The notes under the pieces were generated by a model. It was given only the letters and a program-made list of their open reading frames with translations, was not told the DNA's origin and did no database searches. The position numbers were made by a program, and so were the translations under genes. A DNA stretch of 58,041 nt from Candidatus Neomicrothrix sp. UBA7388 (GTDB lineage: Bacteria; Actinomycetota; Acidimicrobiia; Acidimicrobiales; Poriferisodalaceae). Positions 1 through 9,587 of the stretch are shown piece after piece (position 1 is the stretch's first letter; each line of letters begins with the position of its first letter). The stretch spans positions 1 through 58,041 of the forward strand of contig DKNM01000123.1 in assembly GCA_002470695.1 (NCBI GenBank), in the 5' to 3' direction.

Positions 1-2544
1 AAGAAAGCTCCAGCCAAGAAAGCTCCGGTTGAAGCAGGCGTTGCAAGAGCGCAAGATGAAGTTGTCCCGTCTGATGATCAGATAGTTCCATCCAGCGACG
101 AACCGCTGCCTCCCTCTAAGCAGGAACAATCTACTGAGGAGGAGCAGCCCCTTCCGCCGCCTCCTCAAGGTCCGCCTCCCACTGCGCGGCCACTGGTGAC
201 ATCAAGCGGCCAAGAACCAGCCCGACGGGCTCCGTCGGAAGATCGAACTCCATCGGAAGATACCGCCAGCCGTCCGGCAGCAAAGACAGAAGAGCCGCCA
301 GTAGTAAGAGAAGAAGAAGCGAAACAGGACATAGGTTCTGCTCCAGCAAGCCCGCCGCCTCGAATGCCGGCACCTCCTAGGACTGGCACGGGTAAGCGCA
401 TTCCTCCGCCTCCGGGTGCCCCTCCTAAATCAGGATCTGGTCGCTCGATTCCTCCCCCTCCTGGCCCACCTCGAGCTAGACAGGCTGGAAACCTTGGTTC
501 CCCAAGCGGTCCCCGTCCAGGAGGGCGGACAACATCTAGTGCACCTCGCCGTCCTGGGAGACCTGGTGGTCCTAGCGGTGCGCCTGGGCCAGGCGGACCC
601 CCCATAGGGCCGGACGGTCCCGGTGGTCGCCCAGGTGGTCGCCCTGGTGGCCCTCGCGGCGGACAGCAGCAAAGGCGGGGTCGCAAACAGAAACGGCGTA
701 GACGTCAGCAAGAGGAACTCCAGCCGCAGGAAATGGCGGCTTATACGCCGGCGGATGCTCCAGTTCCGGAAGGCGAAATTTTGGTGGAGCGCGGCTCCAC
801 AGCTCAAGAAGTAGCAAACAGAGTAAACAGGTCTGCAGCGGACGTAGTGCGGTTCCTCTTACAACAAGGAGAAATGGTCACTGCCACACAGTCTCTCAGT
901 GACGACATGATCGAGTTATTTGCTGCTGAGCTTGGCGCAGAAGTTCGTCTTGTTGACCCGGGGGCCGAGCAGGAAGAAGAAATTCTAAAAGTTCTCGCAG
1001 TAGATCTTGACGCCCCGGGCGCAGAACCGCGTCCCCCGGTTATAACGGTAATGGGTCACGTTGATCATGGTAAGACGCTTCTTTTGGACCGTATTCGATC
1101 GGCGAATGTTGCGGATGGCGAAGCCGGTGGCATTACCCAACACATTGGGGCATATCAGGTAGACAGAAACGATCACGCGTTGACATTTATTGATACGCCG
1201 GGCCACGCTGCTTTTACCAGTATGAGGGCTCGTGGTGCCCGAGCGACTGACATTGTAATCCTCGTAGTTGCCGCGGACGATGGCGTTATGCCCCAAACAC
1301 TTGAAGCAATTGACCATGCCCGCGCAGCAGAAGTTCCAATTGTTGTAGCGGTAAACAAGATGGATCGTGAAGGGGCTGACCAAAACAGAGTCTTGGCTCA
1401 ACTTGCTGAACGAGACCTGATTCCTGAGTCGTATGGCGGGGACGTGATTACGGTCCCGGTATCTGCAATGACTGAGGAAGGCATTGATGATCTTCTCGAC
1501 CAAATCATTCTAGTCGCCGAACTTGAAGAGCTGAAAGCTACGTCTGATGGTCGCGCGTTGGGAACCGTTCTTGAAGCGAACCTTGATAAAGGGCGCGGGC
1601 CGGTAGCGACGGTACTAGTCCAGCAAGGAACTTTGAAAATCGGGGATCCGATGGTTGCTGGTGCGGCATGGGGTCGAGTTCGCGCGATGACCGATGATCG
1701 CGGCAACTCCCTTAAGGAAGCCGGACCATCTACTCCAGTCGAGGTGCTTGGTCTTTCAGAAGTACCGCGGTCGGGTGACATGTTCACCGTCGCTCCTGAC
1801 GAGAAAACTGCCAATCGAGTGGCAGAAACGCGAGAGCATTGGCAAAGACAAGCCAACATGGCAACGGTGTCTTCTTCCAGCGGTGGAGGAGCCAAGCTTG
1901 AAGACATCTTTAAACAAATTCAGGCGGGTGAAGCGACAACTTTGAATTTGGTTTTGAAGGCGGACGTGCATGGATCGCTTGAGGCAGTAACTGAAAGTTT
2001 GCGTAAGTTAGAGCGCGATGACGTGAAACTTGCCTTTGTGAGCCGCGGGGTTGGCGGAGTCAACGAGAACGATGTCCAGCTCGCAGTGGCTTCTAATGCA
2101 ACGATCCTGGGTTTCAATGTCCGTCCTGACCGCAAAGCTCGCGAAGCGGCAGAGGCCGAAAATGTTGAGATCAGGCTGTACGAAATCATCTATCAACTTC
2201 TCGAGGACATCGAAAATGCCATGCTCGGCATGCTCGAACCGGAGTTCGAAGAGATCGTCACCGGCGAGGCTCACGTTAGACAAGTATTCCGCATTTCTGG
2301 GGTTGGCCCAATTGCTGGTTGTTTCGTTGAAAACGGTTCCATCAACGACGGTGCAAAAGTGAGATTCTTGCGTGAAGGTGCAATCATATGGAAGGGCGAA
2401 ATTGCATCCCTGCGTCACTTCCAAGAATCTGTTGGCCAAGTGACTGCAGGCATGGAATGCGGCATAGGACTTTCAGATTTCACTGACCTCAAAGACGGTG
2501 ATGTGATTGAGACTTACGACGAGCGAGAGATTCCAATCGCCTAG
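1..2544 (+). CDS. infB: Translation initiation factor IF-2 (5' partial)
   Basis: GTPase that places initiator fMet-tRNA on the 30S subunit and promotes subunit joining. The reading frame is open from base 1 with no stop and begins in a Lys/Ala/Pro-rich stretch, so the gene starts upstream; the GTG at 196 is only an internal codon. A long Pro/Gly/Arg-rich low-complexity region, typical of actinobacterial IF-2, runs to about base 720. The GTPase domain follows: P-loop GHVDHGKT (1054-1077), DTPGH (1192-1206) and NKMD (1354-1365). The remaining IF-2 domains run to the TAG at 2544. It heads the infB-rbfA-truB-ribF series, whose order is conserved in actinobacteria. Identification is certain; only the true start lies outside the window. 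Confidence 0.98.
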   Translation, partial: KKAPAKKAPVEAGVARAQDEVVPSDDQIVPSSDEPLPPSKQEQSTEEEQPLPPPPQGPPPTARPLVTSSGQEPARRAPSEDRTPSEDTASRPAAKTEEPPVVREEEAKQDIGSAPASPPPRMPAPPRTGTGKRIPPPPGAPPKSGSGRSIPPPPGPPRARQAGNLGSPSGPRPGGRTTSSAPRRPGRPGGPSGAPGPGGPPIGPDGPGGRPGGRPGGPRGGQQQRRGRKQKRRRRQQEELQPQEMAAYTPADAPVPEGEILVERGSTAQEVANRVNRSAADVVRFLLQQGEMVTATQSLSDDMIELFAAELGAEVRLVDPGAEQEEEILKVLAVDLDAPGAEPRPPVITVMGHVDHGKTLLLDRIRSANVADGEAGGITQHIGAYQVDRNDHALTFIDTPGHAAFTSMRARGARATDIVILVVAADDGVMPQTLEAIDHARAAEVPIVVAVNKMDREGADQNRVLAQLAERDLIPESYGGDVITVPVSAMTEEGIDDLLDQIILVAELEELKATSDGRALGTVLEANLDKGRGPVATVLVQQGTLKIGDPMVAGAAWGRVRAMTDDRGNSLKEAGPSTPVEVLGLSEVPRSGDMFTVAPDEKTANRVAETREHWQRQANMATVSSSSGGGAKLEDIFKQIQAGEATTLNLVLKADVHGSLEAVTESLRKLERDDVKLAFVSRGVGGVNENDVQLAVASNATILGFNVRPDRKAREAAEAENVEIRLYEIIYQLLEDIENAMLGMLEPEFEEIVTGEAHVRQVFRISGVGPIAGCFVENGSINDGAKVRFLREGAIIWKGEIASLRHFQESVGQVTAGMECGIGLSDFTDLKDGDVIETYDEREIPIA

Positions 2545-2580
2545 ATAACTCTCTGGCGAGGCTACTCAGGGGGCTGCGGA

Positions 2581-2982
2581 ATGAGCAGGAAACGGGGGCG
2601 ACAGCAGCGTGGGGGACGTCAGTACCAGCGAACTGACCGTGTATCTGGGCTTGTACGCGAAGTTGTAGCGACAGAGATAGAGCGAATCGATGACCCTCGA
2701 TTATTCCTAATCTCGGTCACAGGGGTTGATGTTGATCGAGAGCTTGCGCACGCCGTTGTGTGGGTTCATGGCGGCCCGGAAGACGATATGGAAGACGTCT
2801 TGGAGGCTTTAGAACAGTATCGCCAAAGGGTTCAACAGGCACTTGCGAAAAACTCGCGTATGCGTAGAACTCCGACGATTCAATTTTCGGTTGATAAATC
2901 AATTCAGGAGGCCGGCCGTATTGAATCCATTTTGGAAGAACTCGGCAGGGCTTCTTCCGAGGAACAGAGTAAAGATGGTTAA
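2581..2982 (+). CDS. rbfA: Ribosome-binding factor A
   Basis: Small KH-like protein of 133 residues that binds the 30S subunit and assists 16S 5'-end maturation, also in cold adaptation. The family signature DDPRLFLISVTGVDV lies near residues 37-51 and a C-terminal segment with RTPTIQFSVDKSI near residue 100. Length is normal. The ATG has a G-rich ribosome binding site (caggggg) about 6 bases upstream. It follows infB by 36 bases, and its TAA shares one base with the truB ATG, so it is probably translationally coupled. The first residues are strongly basic (RKRGRQQRGGRQ), which suits RNA binding. Confidence 0.95.
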   Translation: MSRKRGRQQRGGRQYQRTDRVSGLVREVVATEIERIDDPRLFLISVTGVDVDRELAHAVVWVHGGPEDDMEDVLEALEQYRQRVQQALAKNSRMRRTPTIQFSVDKSIQEAGRIESILEELGRASSEEQSKDG

Positions 2983-3851
2983 TGCCTCGTAAGCCGCCCA
3001 CTGTTCACGGTATGGCGTTAATCGACAAACCTTCGGGAATGACGTCACATGATGTCGTTGCAAAGCTGAGAAAACGCTTTAACGAGCGGCGAATCGGTCA
3101 CGCTGGAACTTTAGATCCAGATGCCACGGGCGTGTTGGTGATCGGTATTGGCTCAGCGACGAGGCTACTGAGATTTGCGACTGCCTCGTTTAAAACTTAC
3201 GAGGTGGAAATAGTTTTTGGGCTGGAAACGACCACCTTGGATTCCTCCGGTGATGTGGTCAAGCGGCATCTGATGTCTATTGACGAAGAGAAAGTATTAC
3301 GTGGCGTTGAGCAATTGACTGGCGAGATTGAGCAGACTCCACCGATGGTTTCGGCGCGTCGCGTTGACGGACGGCGTCTCCATGAAATAGCGCGCGAAGG
3401 TGGAGAAGTTGAACGCAAGGCTCAACCAATCACCGTCAGTGCTTTCGAGGTCGAAGCAACGCCAGATCCTATGATTTGGAAAGCCAGCGTTTCTTGTTCG
3501 TCGGGAACTTACGTGAGGTCTCTTGGTGCTGATCTTGGGGCTTTTCTTGGAGGCGGTGCCCACATACGCAACCTAAGAAGAATTCAGAGTGGTCATTACA
3601 CAATCGATGAAAGTTTGCCAATCGATGAAGCTCCACTACTGCCCGTGGAGGAATTAGTTAGGGGAATGAATCGGGTAGTTCTGTTAAATGAAGAGGTACG
3701 GCCTATAGAAAATGGCGGACGTCTGGCAAGTGATCGAGTCGAAGGTCCGGGCCCTTGGGCTTTGTTCGGACCATCGGGAACCCTTCTAGCGGTCCATGAG
3801 AAACGTGGAGGTCGAGTAGTTCCTTCAGTTGTGCTGCCCGCTCATCACTGA
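2982..3851 (+). CDS. truB: tRNA pseudouridine(55) synthase
   Basis: Isomerises U55 of the tRNA T-loop to pseudouridine. The N-terminal catalytic motif GHAGTLDPDATGVL carries the family's catalytic Asp (in GTLDP, about residue 47). The region SSGTYVRSLGADLG, near residue 175, is the conserved TruB segment. At 289 residues the length is normal for actinobacterial TruB with its C-terminal extension. The ATG overlaps the rbfA stop as TAATG. The opening HGMALIDKPSGMTSHDVV is typical of TruB and supports this start within a few codons. Confidence 0.96.
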   Translation: MPRKPPTVHGMALIDKPSGMTSHDVVAKLRKRFNERRIGHAGTLDPDATGVLVIGIGSATRLLRFATASFKTYEVEIVFGLETTTLDSSGDVVKRHLMSIDEEKVLRGVEQLTGEIEQTPPMVSARRVDGRRLHEIAREGGEVERKAQPITVSAFEVEATPDPMIWKASVSCSSGTYVRSLGADLGAFLGGGAHIRNLRRIQSGHYTIDESLPIDEAPLLPVEELVRGMNRVVLLNEEVRPIENGGRLASDRVEGPGPWALFGPSGTLLAVHEKRGGRVVPSVVLPAHH

Positions 3852-3910
3852 TCGATTAGGTCATGGCAAATAATGTCGCCTAGAGGCAGGCATCACGATA
3901 GTTTGATCAA

Positions 3911-4855
3911 GTGGAGATCATTCGTGACCCAGCGTGGTCGCCAGCCCTAGAGCAAGGAAGCGTAGTTACCGTCGGCGAGTATGACGGGGTTCACAGAGGC
4001 CACCGCACCGTAATTTCTGAAATGCATCGAATGGCAGCAGAGCGGGGCTGCGCAACGGCGGTAGTTACCTTTGACCGTCACCCAGCGACGATAGTTCGAC
4101 CCGAGTCGGCACCGCTTTTACTTTGCGATCTCGACCACAAGCTGGAGTTATTGGCTGAAACGGGTGTTGACTATACGTTGGTGGTCGAATTTACGCCCGA
4201 GCAGGCTGAGGTTCCCGCCGAAATGTTTGCTCGGCAGGTGCTTGTCGATTGTCTCCAGGCGCGGGCTGTGGTGGTGGGCGCTGATTTTCATTTTGGTCAG
4301 GGTCGGCGAGGAAACGTCGAAACTCTGGGCGCGGTTGGTGAAGAATTTGGCTACGAAGTAGTGGGGCTGCCGCTAGTCAAACAGTTGACTGGTGAAGGGG
4401 AAGTAATTTCCTCAACTTCTATTCGCGCAGCACTTAGCGAGGGAGACGTAGAAAAGGCTCACCGGCTACTTGGTCGTCCGTTTGAAGTTCGCGGTGTGGT
4501 TACCCCAGGCGACCGGAGGGGCAGAACTATCGGCTTTCCAACTGCAAACATTCCAACCACCCCAGATCTGCAGGTACCGGCCGATGGTGTCTACGCGGCT
4601 TGGTACGTTCGCGATGATGGCGCTCAGTACCCGGCAGCGGTAAACATCGGAAAAAGGCCCACCTTTTACGACGATGCGGAAAGGTCTCTGATTGAGGCCC
4701 ATCTAATTGGCTTTCGGGGTGACCTTTACGGTGAATCGGCCAAAGTGCGGTTTGTGAGGCGTTTGCGTGGAGAAAAAAAGTTTGACGGCATAGATTCGTT
4801 AAAACAGCAGTTGGTCAAAGATGTTGCCGACGCAGCAAAGTGTCTCGCTGAATAA
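3911..4855 (+). CDS. ribF: Bifunctional riboflavin kinase / FAD synthetase
   Basis: Makes FMN from riboflavin and ATP, then FAD from FMN. The N-terminal adenylyltransferase domain shows GEYDGVHRGHRTVI (about residues 23-36), with Tyr where many homologues have Phe, and ISSTSIRAAL. The C-terminal flavokinase domain shows GRTIGFPTANI and, further on, NIGKRPTF. At 314 residues the length is normal. The start is GTG with a weak ribosome binding site. Position directly after truB is conserved in bacteria. FAD and FMN supply matters here because the window encodes many flavoenzymes, but co-regulation is not shown. Confidence 0.96.
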   Translation: MEIIRDPAWSPALEQGSVVTVGEYDGVHRGHRTVISEMHRMAAERGCATAVVTFDRHPATIVRPESAPLLLCDLDHKLELLAETGVDYTLVVEFTPEQAEVPAEMFARQVLVDCLQARAVVVGADFHFGQGRRGNVETLGAVGEEFGYEVVGLPLVKQLTGEGEVISSTSIRAALSEGDVEKAHRLLGRPFEVRGVVTPGDRRGRTIGFPTANIPTTPDLQVPADGVYAAWYVRDDGAQYPAAVNIGKRPTFYDDAERSLIEAHLIGFRGDLYGESAKVRFVRRLRGEKKFDGIDSLKQQLVKDVADAAKCLAE

Positions 4856-4908
4856 ACAGCGTTGGCATTGTCACTGTCTTAAGTGCGATTGGGGCTGTTA
4901 AGCTGTGA

Positions 4909-4930
4909 CCGGCGTATTTTCGTGCGCCGG
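4909..4930 (+). promoter_or_regulatory. Hairpin in the rpsO leader
   Basis: Perfect 6-bp GC stem ccggcg/cgccgg, extendable to 9 bp through T-G and A-T pairs with a tttc loop. The flanking palindromic agct copies (4901-4904 and near 4937-4940) could close an outer helix. It sits 62 bases before the rpsO start with no U-tract after it. S15 commonly autoregulates by binding structured leaders, so an S15-responsive element is a reasonable inference; a weak ribF terminator is the alternative. Confidence 0.4.
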
Positions 4931-4992
4931 CCAATGAGCTGCAAATACCTCTACTAAGTGGCTCGAAGACAGAATCTCAAGGAAATCACCAA

Positions 4993-5250
4993 ATGGCCGA
5001 AAAATCCGACACTATGGCAGCGCACCGTCACCACGACGCGGACACTGGATCACCCGAAGTACAGGTTGCGCTTCTCACTGACCGGATAAATGATCTCACC
5101 GAACATCTGAAGACTCATCAAAAGGACCACCACAGCAGGCGAGGGTTACTGAAACTTGTAGGTCGCCGCCGCCGACTATTGAACTATCTCGACAACAACG
5201 ACGTTGAGCGCTACCGAGCGCTAATTTCTAAGCTCGGCCTGCGTCGCTGA
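4993..5250 (+). CDS. rpsO: 30S ribosomal protein S15
   Basis: Primary 16S rRNA-binding protein of the 30S platform. The 85 residues match the usual 85-89, with the signatures [22 protein letters not shown] and [19 protein letters not shown]. The first residues ([19 protein letters not shown]) are typical. It lies between ribF and pnp, the usual rpsO-pnp pairing, with 137 bases upstream holding a stable hairpin and 171 bases before pnp. Confidence 0.98.
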   Translation: MAEKSDTMAAHRHHDADTGSPEVQVALLTDRINDLTEHLKTHQKDHHSRRGLLKLVGRRRRLLNYLDNNDVERYRALISKLGLRR

Positions 5251-5256
5251 CGATTT

Positions 5257-5280
5257 GTGGGTCTCTCTGTAAGGCCCCAC
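5257..5280 (+). terminator. Hairpin just downstream of rpsO
   Basis: GTGGG (5257-5261) can pair with CCCAC (5276-5280) around a 14-base loop, 6 bases after the rpsO stop. No U-tract follows, so this may be a weak terminator, an mRNA-stabilising or processing hairpin, or chance. Listed at low confidence. Confidence 0.3.
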
Positions 5281-5385
5281 CTCGAAGTGGCTCTAGCTCT
5301 AACATCTCAACAAAATTAATTGGTTGTCGTCGCTCCCTCGTGTGAATCAGGAGTGACCGACGTCTACCAACTAAGTACAAATTAT

Positions 5386-5402
5386 GGCGAGAAGGTCTCG
5401 CC
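5386..5402 (+). promoter_or_regulatory. Perfect hairpin next to the pnp ribosome binding site
   Basis: GGCGAGA (5386-5392) pairs perfectly with TCTCGCC (5396-5402) around the triloop AGG. It is directly followed by the ribosome binding site gaaggag, and pnp begins at 5422. The placement recalls the pnp leader stem-loops that RNase and PNPase act on during autoregulation in other bacteria. That function is inference here; the stem itself is plain. Confidence 0.5.
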
Positions 5403-5421
5403 GAAGGAGTAGAAGTAAACT

Positions 5422-7842
5422 ATGGCAGATGCCATTTCTGTATCGGGACCGATTTCAGGGACCGATAAAACCCTTTCATTCGAAACCGGCAAGTTAGCCG
5501 GTCTGGCCAATGGAGCCGTGACTGCCAAGATTGGCTCCACCCAGGTCCTAGTCACGGCGACAGCTTCAAGCAAGCCGCGAGATGGGGCTGATTTCTTCCC
5601 GCTTACCGTCGATATTGAAGAACGAATGTATGCAGCAGGACGAATTCCTGGGTCATTTTTCCGTAGAGAAGGTCGAGCATCCGACGACGCTATTCTTGCT
5701 TGTCGGCTTATTGATCGACCATTACGACCGAACTTTCCCGCAGAGTATCGACATGAGACACATGTAGTTGGAACAATCCTTGGTGTCGATGGCGAAAACC
5801 AGTATGACGTCATTGCTCTCAATGGAGCGTCAGCAGCTCTCTGGGTGAGTGGAATACCTTTTGAATCGCCAGTAGCAGCTGTCCGCATCGCATTCAGCAC
5901 AGACGGTTCTTGGATCCCTTTCCCGACTTATCAAGAAGGAGAGGCGTCGACTTTCGAGATGGTCGTCGCTGGTCGTCAGCTAGACAACGGCGACATAGCG
6001 ATCATGATGGTCGAAGCAGGTGGCACTGAGAGAGCTTTTGAATACTACGACGAAGGCGCACCGAAGGTGACCGAAGAAGTGCTTGCCGAAGGCCTCGACG
6101 CTTCAAAGCAATGGATAGACGATGTGATTGAGCTCCAGAAGTCACTCAGAAACCAATTGGGATCTATCGATGAACTTGAATGGATTCGGAGTGTTGATTA
6201 CAGCGAAGAAATCATCGAAAGAGTGCGAGCGGTAGCGACACCCCAATTGACAGAAGTGATGGCTATCGCAGATAAAGCAGATCGCGAAGCGCGACAAGAT
6301 GAGGTAACGGCTGAAATTCGATCCCAACTGGAAGAAGAGTTCGCGGGCACAGATGATTCCGCCAAGCAAATAGGCGCAGCAGTGCGGTCAATCACGAAAG
6401 AGATTGTCCGCCGACGGATCGTCGAAGATGGCTTCCGAATTGACGGAAGAGCGACTGACGAGGTGCGGCCCCTCTCAGCGGAAGTTGGATACGTTGGAGA
6501 GACGGCTCATGGTTCGGGCCTTTTCCAGCGTGGCGAAACCCAGGTTTTGAATGTCACTACTCTCGGCATGAGTCGGATGGAGCAGTTAATTGACACCTTG
6601 AATCCAAATGATCGCAAGCGCTACATGCATCACTACAACTTTCCACCGTTTTCGACCGGTGAAGCTGGCTTCATGCGTGGACCTAAGAGGCGAGAAATTG
6701 GTCACGGCGCCCTGGCAGAACGAGCCTTACTTCCAGCAATTCCATCCAAGGAAAAATTCCCTTATACGTTGCGTCTCGTTTCCGATGTGCTGTCCTCAAA
6801 CGGATCCACTTCGATGGGTTCGGTTTGTTCGTCGTCTCTGTCGCTAATGGATGCCGGTGTGCCGATCAGAGGTCACGTATCTGGCATCGCTATGGGCCTT
6901 GTTTACGCCGAAGGTAAATACGTAACTCTCACCGACATCCTTGGGGCCGAAGATGCCTTTGGTGATATGGACTTCAAGGTTGCAGGAACAGAAGATGCGA
7001 TTACTGCCCTTCAACTCGACACGAAAATTGATGGCATTCCAGCTGAGGTTCTTGCTCAAGCACTTTCCCAGGCTCGAGAAGCACGGATGAAGATTCTCGC
7101 CGTGATGAATGAGGCGATCTCAGAACCTCGAGCTGACGTTGGAGGTAACGCTCCGAAAATCGTCAGTTTCGAAATTCCAATTGACAAAATTGGCGAGGTC
7201 ATAGGCCCCAGAGGCAAGGTAATTAACACCATCCAAGAAGAGACTGGCGCAGACATCTCCGTCGACGATGATGGAACTGTTGGTCTGGTCAGCATTGGAT
7301 CGCCAGATCGTGAGAAAGTCGTGGAGGCGGAACGTCAAATTCGTCTTATTGTTAATCCTCCAACGGCAGACGTGGGAGCAGAATACGACGGCCGGGTGGT
7401 AAACATCACCAAGTTCGGCGCATTCGTCAATATTCTCCCCGGAACTGACGGACTGCTTCATATCAGCAAACTTGGCGGTGATCGTCGACTTGACAAAGTT
7501 GAAGAAGTACTAAACGTCGGAGATTCGGTCAAAGTTTTGGTCGACGATATAGATCCAAACGGAAAACTCTCGCTATCAGTCGTAGGCGACTTGGCTGCTG
7601 CTCAGGAGGGGTCTACCTCGGAGCCCGTATCAGAGGCGAAAGCGAGCGAACCAAATGAAACTGACTCGACTGACACTAACGATGACAACTCGCCAAGTTC
7701 AGAAAATGAGACATCGGCGGCTCGAGAATATGTTTCCTTCGAAGAGCACTTCTCCGAGACGGCAAAAAGTCTCTATGGAGATATGGGCCCAGAACCCAAA
7801 GACGACGGCCGCGGCCGCCGTCGCCGCCGTAGTCGTCGGTAA
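5422..7842 (+). CDS. pnp: Polyribonucleotide nucleotidyltransferase (PNPase)
   Basis: Phosphorolytic 3'-5' exoribonuclease of the RNA degradation machinery. It has two RNase PH-like domains (about 10-140 and 330-540) with FFPLTVDIEERMYAAGRIPGS and the catalytic-core segment SSNGSTSMGSVCSSSLSLMD. A KH domain follows (IGEVIGPRGKVINTIQEETG, about 590) and then an S1 domain (GRVVNITKFGAFVNILPGTDG, about 655). The C-terminal 90 residues are acidic and Ser/Thr-rich and end in an Arg cluster (GRGRRRRRSRR), a likely RNA-contacting tail. At 806 residues it is slightly long because of this tail. A strong gaaggag precedes the ATG. Confidence 0.98.
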   Translation: MADAISVSGPISGTDKTLSFETGKLAGLANGAVTAKIGSTQVLVTATASSKPRDGADFFPLTVDIEERMYAAGRIPGSFFRREGRASDDAILACRLIDRPLRPNFPAEYRHETHVVGTILGVDGENQYDVIALNGASAALWVSGIPFESPVAAVRIAFSTDGSWIPFPTYQEGEASTFEMVVAGRQLDNGDIAIMMVEAGGTERAFEYYDEGAPKVTEEVLAEGLDASKQWIDDVIELQKSLRNQLGSIDELEWIRSVDYSEEIIERVRAVATPQLTEVMAIADKADREARQDEVTAEIRSQLEEEFAGTDDSAKQIGAAVRSITKEIVRRRIVEDGFRIDGRATDEVRPLSAEVGYVGETAHGSGLFQRGETQVLNVTTLGMSRMEQLIDTLNPNDRKRYMHHYNFPPFSTGEAGFMRGPKRREIGHGALAERALLPAIPSKEKFPYTLRLVSDVLSSNGSTSMGSVCSSSLSLMDAGVPIRGHVSGIAMGLVYAEGKYVTLTDILGAEDAFGDMDFKVAGTEDAITALQLDTKIDGIPAEVLAQALSQAREARMKILAVMNEAISEPRADVGGNAPKIVSFEIPIDKIGEVIGPRGKVINTIQEETGADISVDDDGTVGLVSIGSPDREKVVEAERQIRLIVNPPTADVGAEYDGRVVNITKFGAFVNILPGTDGLLHISKLGGDRRLDKVEEVLNVGDSVKVLVDDIDPNGKLSLSVVGDLAAAQEGSTSEPVSEAKASEPNETDSTDTNDDNSPSSENETSAAREYVSFEEHFSETAKSLYGDMGPEPKDDGRGRRRRRSRR

Positions 7843-7897
7843 TTACCCCGAGAATCGTGCTTCTCAGCGCGTATTTCGAAATTGATATTTCAACTCT

Positions 7898-7939
7898 GAG
7901 CCCCGTCCCCCACAATGGAGGCGGGGCTCATGGAGTTTT
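7898..7939 (+). terminator. Intrinsic terminator-like hairpin after pnp
   Basis: An 8-bp perfect stem GAGCCCCG (7898-7905) / CGGGGCTC (7922-7929), with further partial pairing inside the loop, is followed 6 bases later by TTTT (7936-7939). It lies in the 121-base gap between pnp and dapB. It would separate the translation and RNA-decay genes from the dapB unit. Confidence 0.65.
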
Positions 7940-7963
7940 AAGAAAGTAAAGGAAGAAGGATAG

Positions 7964-8731
7964 ATGCGAGTAGCAGTCTTAGGGGCACTAGGCAGAATGG
8001 GCACAGCGGTATGCGAGGCTGTACTTGCTGACCCAGAGCTTGATCTCGTCGCTGCTGTGGATTCGAATTCTTCCGGGCAATTAGATGTGACGGGAACTGT
8101 TCCGATTCTCACTGCTGTCGAGGAAATTGATCCCTCGGAGGTCGATGTTGTCGTTGACTTCACTGTTGCTGAGGCTGCTAGATCAAACGTCCTCTGGTGC
8201 GCGAAAAATGGGATCAACGCGGTTGTCGGCACCAGCGGTTTAGAAGACGAAGACCTTCGCAGTTTTACGGAAGCCTTCACCGCCAGTAATTGTTTGGTGG
8301 CTCCCAATTTCGCGATTGGAGCAGTTCTCATGATGAACTTTGCTGAAATAGCAGCACCGTTTTTTCCGACTGCTGAGATTATCGAACTTCATCACGATCA
8401 AAAAGTGGATGCTCCGTCGGGAACAGCGATGCGAACTTTGGAACGGATGGAGGCAGCCGCCTCGGAGTGGGGAGACGAACCCACAAAATATGAGACGCTT
8501 CCAGGAGCTCGCGGGGCGTTGGGGCCTGGAGGGATATCGGTCCATTCGGTTCGTCTAAGGGGTCTTGTGGCCCATCAAGAGGTATTGCTGGGAACCGATG
8601 GAGAAACGCTGACTATCAGACACGACAGTATGGATCGTTCTTCCTTCATGGGTGGTGTGACTCTAGCGTGCAGAGTTATAGAGCAATATCCCGGCGTTAC
8701 CGTCGGACTTGACCGCTACTTAGGGGTATAG
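7964..8731 (+). CDS. dapB: 4-hydroxy-tetrahydrodipicolinate reductase
   Basis: NAD(P)H-dependent step of the diaminopimelate/lysine pathway, acting on the DapA product. The N-terminal Rossmann motif is VAVLGALGRMG (residues 3-13). The catalytic signature ELHHDQKVDAPSGTA contains His143, His144 and Lys147. At 255 residues the length is normal. The ATG has a purine-rich ribosome binding site (aggaagaagga). dapA lies about 6 kb downstream on the same strand, with an acyl-CoA synthetase and other genes between them. Confidence 0.97.
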   Translation: MRVAVLGALGRMGTAVCEAVLADPELDLVAAVDSNSSGQLDVTGTVPILTAVEEIDPSEVDVVVDFTVAEAARSNVLWCAKNGINAVVGTSGLEDEDLRSFTEAFTASNCLVAPNFAIGAVLMMNFAEIAAPFFPTAEIIELHHDQKVDAPSGTAMRTLERMEAAASEWGDEPTKYETLPGARGALGPGGISVHSVRLRGLVAHQEVLLGTDGETLTIRHDSMDRSSFMGGVTLACRVIEQYPGVTVGLDRYLGV

Positions 8732-8734
8732 ATA

Positions 8735-9583
8735 TTGGCCGCTCGAGTAGTTGTTGTGGGAAGTCTGAACTATGACATAACTGTTTGGGTTCCGAGAAGA
8801 CCAACCCGAGATGAAACTCTGCAAGGATCATCTGTCGCTGAAAATGCGGGAGGTAAAGGCGCGAATCAAGCCGTAGCAGCTTCGCGACTCGGGGCCGATG
8901 TCGTTATGATCGGAGGCGTTGGTGCCGACGCGCGCGGTGAATATCTTCTGTCCCAATTGCACGCAGCGGGCGTAGACGCTCGCTGGGTGCTTCAAGGCCC
9001 AACAGCAACTGGTACTGCCTTAATTACGGTAGATCCGGAAGATGTGTCGATCATAATCGTTCCCGGAGCGAATGCTGATGTCGATGCCAAACATGTGGAG
9101 CGTTCTGCTGAGGAGATCTCCGCTGCAGATGTACTACTGCTGCAAGGCGAAGTGTCTGCGGAAGCTGCACGCGCTGCAGCGTTAATTGCAGCGGCGTCTT
9201 CAACAACAGTTGTTTTTAATCCTGCCCCTTACAACGAAGTCGCCGAGCACGTTCTTCCTTTGGCGGACGTCGTAATAGTGAATCGGAATGAGGCAGAGGA
9301 GTTAGGCGCTTTTGAGCCCCCCGTTCTCATCACTACCCTCGGAGAAAAGGGTTGCGAAGTGTTGGCTTCGGGAGAAACCATCAAGGTCGAAGCTCCCAGC
9401 GTCGAAGTGCTCGACCCGACCGGCGCAGGAGATGCATTCGTTGGTGCGTTTGCGGTGGCCTTTGTGGAAACAGGCGATCCTGTTGCAGCTGCCACAATCG
9501 CGGTTAGGGCGGGGGCAGCAGCAGTCAAGGTTTTAGGAGCCCAGCCCAGCATGCCGAGATGGAAAGACATCGACCACTTGTAG
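8735..9583 (+). CDS. Ribokinase-like PfkB-family sugar kinase
   Basis: Probably phosphorylates ribose or a related sugar or nucleoside. The PfkB N-terminal pattern NAGGKGANQAVAASRLG is near residue 37, and the C-terminal anion-hole and catalytic-base motif DPTGAGDAFVGAFA near residue 228 carries the general-base Asp. The NRNEAEE segment matches the family's Mg-binding NxxE. At 282 residues the length fits ribokinase. The start is TTG, 3 bases after the dapB stop, so the two are probably cotranscribed. No sugar transporter or rbsD lies nearby, so the exact substrate is open. Confidence 0.85.
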   Translation: MAARVVVVGSLNYDITVWVPRRPTRDETLQGSSVAENAGGKGANQAVAASRLGADVVMIGGVGADARGEYLLSQLHAAGVDARWVLQGPTATGTALITVDPEDVSIIIVPGANADVDAKHVERSAEEISAADVLLLQGEVSAEAARAAALIAAASSTTVVFNPAPYNEVAEHVLPLADVVIVNRNEAEELGAFEPPVLITTLGEKGCEVLASGETIKVEAPSVEVLDPTGAGDAFVGAFAVAFVETGDPVAAATIAVRAGAAAVKVLGAQPSMPRWKDIDHL

Positions 9584-9587
9584 GGAC

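Noticed and set aside
165..686. 173-codon minus-strand frame rich in Pro, Gly and Arg
   Set aside because: Antisense of the low-complexity IF-2 region; the composition is a by-product of its repeats.
985..1503. 172-codon minus-strand frame within infB
   Set aside because: Lies opposite the conserved GTPase domain and has no recognisable features.
5382..5900. 172-codon minus-strand frame opposite pnp
   Set aside because: Shadow of the conserved PNPase N-terminus; no ribosome binding site or domain.
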